From contig JAQCJA010000265.1 of NCBI GenBank assembly GCA_027593305.1, forward strand, positions 1 through 6,701: 6,701 bases of DNA, read 5' to 3'. Position 1 is the stretch's first letter; each line of letters starts with the position of its first letter. The translations under genes and the position numbers were made by a program. The notes beneath the pieces were generated by a model. The model did no database searches. It was not told where the DNA came from and saw only the letters and a program-made list of their open reading frames with translations. The DNA is from a bacterium (GTDB lineage: Bacteria > Latescibacterota > UBA2968 > UBA8231). Shown one piece after another: positions 1-4,769 of this stretch.

Positions 1-1
1 C

Positions 2-238
2 CTTATGCGCGCCGTGAAAATGCGCTTCGATCGCGCAGTTTTCCAGAAGTACGGTTTCGAGTTCGACGACCGTGACATCATCAACAACCCCGAAATCTAC
101 GCGGAGATGGTGCAGAAAAGCGGCCAGCCTCTGTCCCCGTGCGTCGAGATCAACGGCCAGATGCTCGCTGATGTGAGTGGCGAAGAGGTCGAGGCCTGGC
201 TGGTTGAGAACCAGGTTGTTGGCGCCGCTGCCGTCTGA
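2..238 (+). CDS. Glutaredoxin-like protein, C-terminal part (5' end outside window)
   Basis: The reading frame is open from the window edge, so this is the end of a longer gene; the ATG at 5 is probably internal. Numbered from that ATG, 77 residues are visible. They fit the second half of a glutaredoxin/thioredoxin fold: a helix starting MRAVKMRF, a beta strand with a D-rich turn (around 19-25), a helix (29-38), then SPCVEINGQMLADVSGEEV at 44-62. In glutaredoxins the last block carries the cis-proline strand (P45), the I-N-G turn and the start of the final helix. The family catalyses thiol-disulfide exchange in the cytoplasm, usually with glutathione. The N-terminal CxxC or CxxS site should lie just at or beyond the left edge and cannot be checked. 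A cysteine directly after the cis-proline (C46) is unusual. The gene ends in TGA and is followed after 23 bases by a terminator, so it is the last gene of its transcript. Fold assignment is fairly sure; activity is not. Confidence 0.72.
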   Translation, partial: LMRAVKMRFDRAVFQKYGFEFDDRDIINNPEIYAEMVQKSGQPLSPCVEINGQMLADVSGEEVEAWLVENQVVGAAAV

Positions 239-261
239 CAGGCGCTGCCCGAAGAAAACAG

Positions 262-299
262 AAACCGCCCGCGGCCTCGCAGCTGCAGGCGGTTTTTTT
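262..299 (+). terminator. Intrinsic terminator, probably bidirectional
   Basis: AAACCGCC (262-269) pairs with GGCGGTTT (288-295). After one C/A mismatch two more pairs (271-272 with 285-286) extend the stem, and a run of seven T (293-299) follows. It lies just past the stop of the glutaredoxin-like gene. Read on the minus strand, the same stem is followed by TTTCTGTTTTCTTC, so it can also stop the GAF-like gene arriving from the other side. The two genes converge here. Confidence 0.88.
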
Positions 300-328
300 G
301 TGCCTGTTCGTTCAGGCATTCTATAGTT

Positions 329-889
329 TCAGGCACTCAATAGTGTCGACAACAGTTGTCGCATGCCCTCGGTGATGTTCGGCTGTTCGTGATTCAGCGG
401 GCCTTCCGAGGATCCGCGGATGAGGGTCATCACACCCTGCGCTGCACCGGCGTCATCCGTGAGGCGCAGGACATAGATGAAACCCACGTTGCCGCCATCG
501 CCGACGAGATGTCGTGCCAGTCTGGGCGGCATGGCCGAGGCTTCGCCCCCGTCGATTGTCCCCATGACCAGCAGCGACTGCCCCTGCTCGATCGCCTTCC
601 CCGCCAGTCCCGAGGCTGCGGCGGGCGCCTGCCCGTAAAACGGTTCCTGCGCCAGATCGGCTTGCAGGTCAGCCAAGGGTCCCTGCTTGCCCATGACCGA
701 CTCCAGTTGCAACTGACCGCTGGCATCGAGCTGTTCGAAGAGGATGATGTCAGCTGCCTCGATCTGCATCAGCAGACCCATGCCCTTGCGAATCGCCTCG
801 CCCACGGGCATCCCGCGCAACTGTTCGGCGATGTGGGCCGGGATCTCCATTGGCTCCGGCATGTTGAATGGAATCACGTGTAGCGCCAT
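329..889 (-). CDS. Small GAF-like domain protein
   Basis: This 186-residue cytoplasmic protein has no signal peptide or membrane segment. Residues about 28-160 resemble a GAF sensor domain: a helix (MPVGEAIRKGMGLLMQIEAA, 27-46), the strand DIILFEQL (47-54), the hallmark GLAGKAIEQGQSLLV (94-108; GAF domains often read G-L-A-G-x-x-x-x-x-G-x-x-L-x-V), then the strand GFIYVLRL (136-143) and a second strand GVMTLIRG (152-159). It ends with the typical closing helix (NITEGMRQLLSTLL). No output domain (kinase, cyclase, helix-turn-helix) is attached. It contains no cysteine, so a free-methionine-sulfoxide reductase role, which needs cysteines, is excluded. The ATG at 889 is preceded by AAGGAG (902-907) at 12 bases, slightly long; the in-frame ATG for M10 is an alternative. 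Ligand and partner are unknown. It is a single gene between the tRNA promoter and a shared terminator. Confidence 0.68.
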   Translation of the reverse strand: MALHVIPFNMPEPMEIPAHIAEQLRGMPVGEAIRKGMGLLMQIEAADIILFEQLDASGQLQLESVMGKQGPLADLQADLAQEPFYGQAPAAASGLAGKAIEQGQSLLVMGTIDGGEASAMPPRLARHLVGDGGNVGFIYVLRLTDDAGAAQGVMTLIRGSSEGPLNHEQPNITEGMRQLLSTLLSA

Positions 890-901
890 CGTGGGCTCTG
901 T

Positions 902-907
902 CTCCTT
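902..907 (-). promoter_or_regulatory. Shine-Dalgarno of the GAF-like gene, overlapping the tRNA -35 box
   Basis: The minus strand reads AAGGAG 12 bases before the ATG at 889. Its first two bases (906-907) coincide with the TTGACA -35 box of the tRNA-Phe promoter on the plus strand. Confidence 0.6.
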
Positions 908-935
908 GACACTCTTTGAGAGCGTGGGATATATT
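906..935 (+). promoter_or_regulatory. Sigma-70-type promoter of tRNA-Phe
   Basis: A perfect -35 hexamer TTGACA (906-911) and a -10 hexamer TATATT (930-935; one mismatch to TATAAT) are separated by 18 bases. A start site about 7 bases downstream (near 942) would give a leader of only about 13 bases before the tRNA, as usual for singly transcribed tRNA genes. The spacing and position make a chance match unlikely. Confidence 0.8.
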
Positions 936-954
936 CAGCGTTCGATTTCAAAGT

Positions 955-1030
955 GGCTCTTTAGCTCAGTCGGTAGAGCAGGGGACTGAAAATCCCCGTG
1001 TCGGCGGTTCGATTCCGCGAGGAGCCACCA
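955..1030 (+). tRNA. tRNA-Phe (anticodon GAA), CCA encoded
   Basis: The cloverleaf can be drawn by hand. Acceptor: GGCTCTT (955-961) pairs with AGGAGCC (1020-1026) with one T-G pair; discriminator A1027, then encoded CCA (1028-1030). D arm: GCTC (964-967) with GAGC (976-979). Anticodon arm: GGGGA (981-985) and TCCCC (993-997) around the loop CTGAAAA, anticodon GAA at 988-990, specifying phenylalanine. The variable loop is GTGTC (998-1002). T arm: GGCGG (1003-1007), TTCGATT, CCGCG (1015-1019). The D, anticodon and variable segments match the usual bacterial tRNA-Phe pattern. One oddity: the outermost T-stem pair (49-65; bases 1003 and 1019) is G opposite G, where a Watson-Crick pair is expected. 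The gene stands alone with its own promoter and terminator. Confidence 0.97.
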
Positions 1031-1064
1031 TTTTCTTTGAAGGTGTATCGATCTTCGAAGGTAG

Positions 1065-1105
1065 ACAGGCACCTGAGCCGCACAAGCTCGAGTGCCTGTT
1101 TTTTT
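1065..1105 (+). terminator. Intrinsic terminator of the tRNA-Phe transcript
   Basis: ACAGGCAC (1065-1072) pairs with GTGCCTGT (1092-1099), with an inner GAGC/GCTC pairing (1075-1078 with 1086-1089), followed by seven T (1099-1105). It lies 35 bases after the tRNA and ends 10 bases before the stop codon of the opposing M20 gene. The minus strand has no T run after the stem, so it should be efficient only for the tRNA. Confidence 0.9.
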
Positions 1106-1115
1106 ATCTGCTTCG

Positions 1116-2330
1116 CTAGCTCTTCTCCCGCATCCATTTGATCGCCGACGCGGCCAGGGCCGCAGCCCCGATGGCGAGCGCGCCCTCATCGATGCGGAAA
1201 GTGGATGTATGTCCGTAGTAGCGTTTGGGCCAGTCCGGGTTGTGGGTGCCCAGACGTAGGAAACTGCCGGGCGCGACCTGTGCCATGTAGCTGAAATCCT
1301 CGGCACCCATCACCGGTGTGGCGATCTGGCTGTTCTGCTCCCCCAGAAACTCGCTCACGGCAGCCAGCGAGATGGCGACAGCCTCCGGATCCAGCACAGT
1401 GGGTGGGTAGCCATTCCTGATGGTCAGATCAAAGCTGCCGCCCAGAGCATCCGCCACAGCACAGGTGCGGCGCAGTTCGTCGTGCAGCAGGTCGCGGATC
1501 TCCGGGGTGAAGGAGCGGATCGTCCCGTTCAGATACACCGTGTCCGGGATGACGTTGCTGACGGTACCACCGTGCACCTGGCCAATGGTGATTACGCCCG
1601 CCTCCAGGGGGTCGATGCGGCGGCTGACGATATGGTGGATGGCGTGGATGATGTGTGCTGCCAGCACGATCGGATCGTTGGCAAGCTGAGGACGGGCAGC
1701 GTGGCCGCCATGACCCCGTACAGTCAGATCAAATTCATCGGCGGCAGCCAGCAACGGCCCAGGACGGCTGGCGACGATGCCCACATCCCTGGTCGGGTCC
1801 ACGTGGATGCCGAAAACCGCATCCAGCCCCTCCAGCGCACCTTCCTCCACCATCCGCAACCCACCGGACTTGCCTTCTTCGTCGGCCGCTTCTTCGCTGG
1901 GTTGAAAAAGCAGGCGCACTCGACCAGGCATTCTGCCCTCGTCGGCCAGCCCCTTCAGCAGTGTCGCCGCGCCCAGCAGCATGGCCGTGTGCGCGTCGTG
2001 GCCGCAGGCGTGCATGATCCCGGGAGTGCCGCTGTCGAACTCCGAACCGTTCTCCTCGGTGATGGGCAGCGCATCCATATCCGCACGCAGACCAACAGCC
2101 GCTCCATCGCCACCGTGGATGTCACCGACGACACCGGTCCTGGCGACCCCGATTTCCGTCTGGATCCCGAGGCGGACCAACTCGTCATGGACCAGAGCCG
2201 CCGTGCGGTGTTCGGTGAAGCTCAACTCCGGATGGCGGTGAATGTCCCGCCGCCATGCCTGGATCTTGGACTGAATGACTTTGGCCCGTTCATGGAGTTC
2301 GGCGCTGGTGATGGCTGCAGGATGTGACAC
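1116..2330 (-). CDS. M20D-family metal-dependent amidohydrolase (N-acyl-amino-acid / hippurate hydrolase type)
   Basis: Predicted to hydrolyse the amide bond of an N-acyl amino acid or related conjugate in the cytoplasm, using a two-metal centre. The start is GTG at 2330, with AGGAG (2337-2341) six bases upstream, giving 404 residues, normal for the family; a longer open frame to 2573 would run into the SDR gene and is rejected. Motifs in order: RRDIHRHPELSF (27-38); GLRADMDALPITEENG (80-95); HACGHDAHTAM (107-117) with metal-site C109 and H111; LLFQPSEEAADEEG (140-153) with E146 and E147, general base and metal ligand; GIHVDP (174-179) with H176; GHGGHAARP (206-214) in the dimerisation domain; MGAEDFSYM (341-349); HTSTFRID (374-381) with the last metal-ligand His. 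All expected catalytic residues are present, so it should be active. No signal peptide. It follows the SDR gene by 52 bases on the same strand, so the two are probably co-transcribed. Subfamily is sure; substrate (hippurate, auxin conjugate, acyl or amide peptide) is not. Confidence 0.92.
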   Translation of the reverse strand: MSHPAAITSAELHERAKVIQSKIQAWRRDIHRHPELSFTEHRTAALVHDELVRLGIQTEIGVARTGVVGDIHGGDGAAVGLRADMDALPITEENGSEFDSGTPGIMHACGHDAHTAMLLGAATLLKGLADEGRMPGRVRLLFQPSEEAADEEGKSGGLRMVEEGALEGLDAVFGIHVDPTRDVGIVASRPGPLLAAADEFDLTVRGHGGHAARPQLANDPIVLAAHIIHAIHHIVSRRIDPLEAGVITIGQVHGGTVSNVIPDTVYLNGTIRSFTPEIRDLLHDELRRTCAVADALGGSFDLTIRNGYPPTVLDPEAVAISLAAVSEFLGEQNSQIATPVMGAEDFSYMAQVAPGSFLRLGTHNPDWPKRYYGHTSTFRIDEGALAIGAAALAASAIKWMREKS

Positions 2331-2336
2331 AGTACG

Positions 2337-2341
2337 CTCCT
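2337..2341 (-). promoter_or_regulatory. Shine-Dalgarno fixing the GTG start of the M20 gene
   Basis: The minus strand reads AGGAG six bases before GTG 2330. It supports the 404-residue protein over the longer open frame overlapping the SDR gene. Confidence 0.8.
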
Positions 2342-2382
2342 GTGGGTCGGTTGGCTGCCTGGGTGTCGTGCTGTTCAGCCGA

Positions 2383-3171
2383 TCAGATCGTCGGCATGAC
2401 ATTGCCGCCGCAGACCGGCAGATAGACACCGCTGATGAAGGCGGCGCGATCCGATGCCAGGAAGCAGACCGCATTGGCGATGTCCTGGTCCTGCCCGCGG
2501 TGCCGCAGCGGCACGTTCCGGGCGTAGCCGGAATCATCGATGGGCGCCCCCGTCGTCGTGCGGGCTGTGCCATCCTCGCGATACTTGTCGCTGATCATCC
2601 AGCCCGGTGCAACCTGATTCACCGTGATCCCGTGGGGACCAACCTCTCTGGCCAGTACCCGCAGGAGGCGGTCCTGCCCACCTTTTCCGGAAACATACGC
2701 GGATTGGTTGGGTGCGCACTGCATGGTGCATTCCGTGTTGGTCGCGATGATGCGGCCGGATTTCTTTAGGATCATATCCGGCACAAAAGCCTTTGCCATC
2801 AGCAGGTTGTGCAGGACGCAGGTCTGAAACTGGCTTTCGTAATCTGCTTCGTCCTGGTCAAGAACTGAGGTCCACTCGTACTGCTGGACGGCGTTGTTGA
2901 CGATGATGTCAGCCGCTCCGAGGGCAGCCTTTACGGTGTCCCGCATGGCGTTGACCGAGTCTCTGTTGCCGACGTCCGCTTGTACGATGATGGCGTGGCC
3001 ACCGGCAGCATTGATCTGTGCCGCCGTCCCCTGCGCCTTGTCTTCACCCTTATAGTAGTGCAACGCCACAGCTGCGCCGGCTTCGGCAAGGGTGCGCCCC
3101 ATCACACGCCCGAGTTCGCCGCTGGCGCCGGTGATGACTGCCACTTTTCCTGTCAGGTCCAAGGTGATCAC
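2383..3171 (-). CDS. Classical SDR oxidoreductase (3-oxoacyl-ACP-reductase-like) with altered catalytic serine
   Basis: Start chosen at GTG 3171 because AGGAG (3179-3183) sits seven bases upstream and the Rossmann fold begins at once (VITLDLTGKVAVITG); this gives 262 residues, normal for a classical short-chain dehydrogenase. The extra 35 residues up to 3276 look non-coding. Visible motifs: TGASGELG (14-21), the nucleotide-binding glycine motif; ALHYY at the end of beta-2 without an acidic residue, which suggests NADP(H); QADV (64-67); VNNAV (91-95), a variant of NNAG; N122 of the catalytic tetrad; YVSGK (159-163) with catalytic Tyr159 and Lys163; VAPGW (187-191). Two departures: position 146, thirteen residues before the Tyr, is Thr where Ser is expected, and the C-terminal DGG turn reads CGG (254-256). 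It should reduce a carbonyl or oxidise an alcohol in the cytoplasm; substrate unknown. It is the first gene of a pair with the M20 hydrolase. Confidence 0.88.
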   Translation of the reverse strand: MITLDLTGKVAVITGASGELGRVMGRTLAEAGAAVALHYYKGEDKAQGTAAQINAAGGHAIIVQADVGNRDSVNAMRDTVKAALGAADIIVNNAVQQYEWTSVLDQDEADYESQFQTCVLHNLLMAKAFVPDMILKKSGRIIATNTECTMQCAPNQSAYVSGKGGQDRLLRVLAREVGPHGITVNQVAPGWMISDKYREDGTARTTTGAPIDDSGYARNVPLRHRGQDQDIANAVCFLASDRAAFISGVYLPVCGGNVMPTI

Positions 3172-3178
3172 GGAAATT

Positions 3179-3183
3179 CTCCT
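3179..3183 (-). promoter_or_regulatory. Shine-Dalgarno fixing the GTG start of the SDR gene
   Basis: The minus strand reads AGGAG seven bases before GTG 3171. The conserved SDR fold begins six codons after this start. Confidence 0.8.
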
Positions 3184-3405
3184 GGTGGATCGGGTGTGCC
3201 GCAGGTTGTTGTGCGGTCGGTTGATTCTTCGAGCCCGAGTGTACGGAAACTTGACGCGCTTTGGGTAACGGGCCATATCTCTTCGTGTGGCTTACGCAGG
3301 TCGCAGCCAAAGGCGCGGCATCTATTCAAGCATCGAGTTCCTGGACCTGAAAGTGATAGCTAGGTTGATAGGCAGAAATATCACTGCACACGAGAGCCGC
3401 CCTCT
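3184..3405. other. Divergent intergenic region without a recognisable gene
   Basis: These about 220 bases separate the minus-strand SDR/M20 pair from the plus-strand barrel gene and should hold both promoters. I see no well-spaced -35/-10 pair on either strand. The nearest on the plus strand is TTGACG (from about 3251) followed after 17-18 bases by CATATCT, which is weak. A short direct repeat TGATAG occurs at 3354-3359 and 3366-3371, 12 bases apart. Open frames crossing the region have no family features and no ribosome-binding site. Confidence 0.5.
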
Positions 3406-3417
3406 GGAAGCACGACA

Positions 3418-4044
3418 GTGAAAATTCTGCTCTTGTCCGTCTGCCTCACCGGCGCCTTCACTTCCTTCGCCTTCGGTCAGCAGGGCGAGACGGCCTACCT
3501 GTCGGTCGGCTTCCACACCTACGACCCTGCCCTCAACGCGGTACGCTCGCGATTGAAGGACGCCGGCGGCGGCCGTCTCGAAATGATCGACAAGGGCCGC
3601 CAGGCCTTGTTCGTCTCATTGCAGACACTGGGGCCTGTTTCTGCGGGCCAGCAACTGGGGCGCGGGATCTCCGCCTTTCGCTACCGAGGACGCTCGCAGG
3701 TCGACGACTACCTCGTGGAACTGGAGCACTTCTCCGGGTCTCTCGTGTCCATCAATGTGGGTGACCATGGCGACATGCGACCGTACTGGGGGGGCGGAAT
3801 CGACGTGGTTCGCATGAAGCGGGAGGGTAGCGTGGTCGTGCGTGATGCTCCGCGAGTGACGCAGAAGGACTGGCTGTGGGGCCTTCACTTGGAGGCGGGA
3901 TTTGAGTATTTCGTCTCCGACTACTTGGCCGTCGGTTCGAAGGCATTCTACCTCTATTCTCTGGACTCGAGCTTCGACGGCATCGACTACGCGCTCGACG
4001 ACATCGTTCTGACATACCATATGACCCTGGTTTTCAGAGATTAG
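3418..4044 (+). CDS. Secreted outer-membrane beta-barrel-like protein
   Basis: 208 residues starting at GTG 3418, with GGAAG (3406-3410) seven bases upstream. Residues 1-20 form a signal peptide: MK, a hydrophobic core ILLLSVCLTGAFTSF, then AFG before QQ with a likely cut after G20. The mature part has no hydrophobic helix but many alternating, aromatic-rich stretches separated by polar turns, such as TAYLSVGFHTY (25-35), QALFVSLQTL (62-71), DYLVELEHF (97-105), RPYWGGGIDVVRM (121-133), WGLHLEAGFEYFV (154-166), YLAVGSKAFYLYSL (169-182) and DIVLTYHMTLVF (195-206). The GGGID strand and the LEAGFEYFVSDYLAVG block resemble small eight-stranded barrels of the OmpA/OmpW type, and the penultimate region is aromatic (VF). 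Role unknown: structural, adhesive or pore. No lipobox, since the only N-terminal Cys (C9) lies inside the hydrophobic core. It is transcribed alone and followed by a hairpin. Export is fairly sure, the barrel is inferred. Confidence 0.7.
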   Translation: MKILLLSVCLTGAFTSFAFGQQGETAYLSVGFHTYDPALNAVRSRLKDAGGGRLEMIDKGRQALFVSLQTLGPVSAGQQLGRGISAFRYRGRSQVDDYLVELEHFSGSLVSINVGDHGDMRPYWGGGIDVVRMKREGSVVVRDAPRVTQKDWLWGLHLEAGFEYFVSDYLAVGSKAFYLYSLDSSFDGIDYALDDIVLTYHMTLVFRD

Positions 4045-4049
4045 CAAAC

Positions 4050-4077
4050 CCATGCCCTGTATCGATCCAGGGCATGG
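4050..4077 (+). terminator. Perfect 10-bp hairpin after the barrel gene, no U-tract
   Basis: CCATGCCCTG (4050-4059) pairs perfectly with CAGGGCATGG (4068-4077) around the eight-base loop TATCGATC. It begins five bases after the TAG stop of the barrel gene. No T run follows on either strand, so it may be a transcript-end stabiliser or a factor-assisted terminator and not a standard intrinsic one. Confidence 0.6.
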
Positions 4078-4239
4078 CGACGGCGACGCGGATCAACTGC
4101 TTTGACACGCACCGACTGGGGCACGCGGGTGCACTTTGAGCATGACGGCGCCAACGTCGATCTCGATTGGGCCGTCGTCACTTCACGCCAGGAAGGTCAA
4201 CGGGCACCCGGGCTACCCGGGCCCGGGCGCCTTGTGCCA
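4078..4239. other. Intergenic region between two converging transcripts
   Basis: The stretch lies between the barrel gene hairpin and the end of the DUF5069-like gene. A plus-strand frame opening with TTG at 4102 crosses it but continues antisense into the DUF5069-like gene, has no ribosome-binding site and resembles no family I know. The only structure seen is the GC-rich hairpin at 4203-4231. Confidence 0.45.
4203..4231 (-). terminator. GC-rich hairpin downstream of the DUF5069-like gene
   Basis: GGC-A-CCCGGG (4203-4212) pairs with CCCGGG-C-GCC (4222-4231) with one A/C mismatch, enclosing a nine-base loop that holds a third CCCGGG (4216-4221). It begins eight bases past the stop of the last gene of the four-gene run. 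No U-tract follows on the minus strand (the next bases read CGTTGACC), so termination is inferred from position and stem strength only. Because CCCGGG is its own reverse complement, alternative foldings are possible. Confidence 0.45.
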
Positions 4240-4692
4240 TCAGCCGGCTTCGTCGAGCAAGGCCTGATGAAATGCGTGCCAGTCATCGAGGTCGTTCAGG
4301 TCCGTGCCCAGCCATTGCCTGTCCGACTCTGGTATACCCAGCATGTCGCGCATCTGCGTTGCCCCGGGCTCGGGCTTGACGAAACAGAGCACCCGTTTGT
4401 TGAACTGCTCGATCGCCTCGGGTGTCAGACTTTCTGACTTTGCGCGCTGCTGCACCCACGCCTCAAAGGCGAGATAATCCGGCTGCGTCTCGGCGACGAA
4501 AGCGACGGCGACGGCAGACTCAATTCCAAGAGCCTCCAGCAGCAAACCGTCGAATCCGCCCTCACCGGCGCGGTAGCCATCGGCCAGCATCCCCCGCGCG
4601 GCGAGGCGCATCTTGAGCCAGAGTCGGGGCAGATGTGCCAGACCCAGCGGACCTTTGGAACGGGTGCTTATGAGTGGAACGTGGGTATTCAC
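4240..4692 (-). CDS. DUF5069-like protein of unknown function
   Basis: 150 residues from GTG 4692, which has GGAAGGA (4703-4709) upstream with about ten bases spacing; an ATG at 4740 in the same frame would add 16 residues but lacks a ribosome-binding site. Residues about 8-98 match what I remember of DUF5069: an ISTRSKGPLGLAHLPRL entry (8-24; the family often reads R-S-P-x-x-x-L-G-G-x-x-x-L-P-R), a helix rich in Lys/Arg/Ala (27-34), a tyrosine and an FDGLLLEALGI block (47-57), then FEAWVQQRA (76-84) and a helix ending in N98. The tail (DMLGIPESDRQWLGTDLND, 116-134) contains a Trp-Leu-Gly-Thr-Asp motif. No signal peptide or membrane segment, so it is cytoplasmic. No enzymatic residues are known for the family, and no function is proposed. 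It is the last gene of the four-gene run, 77 bases after the ASCH-like gene. Family match is from memory and moderate. Confidence 0.68.
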   Translation of the reverse strand: MNTHVPLISTRSKGPLGLAHLPRLWLKMRLAARGMLADGYRAGEGGFDGLLLEALGIESAVAVAFVAETQPDYLAFEAWVQQRAKSESLTPEAIEQFNKRVLCFVKPEPGATQMRDMLGIPESDRQWLGTDLNDLDDWHAFHQALLDEAG

Positions 4693-4702
4693 GTTGGCGT
4701 CA

Positions 4703-4709
4703 TCCTTCC
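4703..4709 (-). promoter_or_regulatory. Shine-Dalgarno choosing GTG 4692 for the DUF5069-like gene
   Basis: The minus strand reads GGAAGGA ten bases before GTG 4692. The competing in-frame ATG at 4740 is preceded by GCCGTATACC, with no ribosome-binding site. Confidence 0.6.
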
Positions 4710-4769
4710 GTCGGTGATGCGTAAGCGGATCGTGCACCATGGTATACGGCAGCGGCGGCCTGGCACCTG

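Noticed and set aside
356..883. Plus-strand open frame of 175 codons
   Set aside because: It is the antisense of the GAF-like gene, rich in Arg/His/Gln as shadows of GC-rich genes are, with no ribosome-binding site or family motif.
916..1119. Plus-strand open frame covering the tRNA (reads SGSLAQSVEQGTENPRVGG)
   Set aside because: This is the well-known false protein made by translating a tRNA gene; the cloverleaf explains the bases.
1482..2327. Long plus-strand open frame of 281 codons
   Set aside because: Antisense to the M20 gene, whose catalytic motifs are all in the minus frame; no ribosome-binding site.
2331..2573. N-terminal extension of the M20 reading frame
   Set aside because: It overlaps the SDR gene, has low-complexity Arg/Ser/Pro composition, and a well-placed AGGAG marks the GTG at 2330.
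3172..3276. N-terminal extension of the SDR reading frame
   Set aside because: Arg-rich and not SDR-like, while AGGAG plus GTG 3171 lies right at the start of the Rossmann fold.
4102..4437. Plus-strand open frame of 111 codons with TTG start
   Set aside because: Its first third looks protein-like, but it lacks a ribosome-binding site and most of it is antisense to the DUF5069-like gene.
4693..4740. Alternative ATG start of the DUF5069-like gene at 4740
   Set aside because: No ribosome-binding site before it; the extra residues are His/Arg-rich and do not fit the family, although it cannot be fully excluded.
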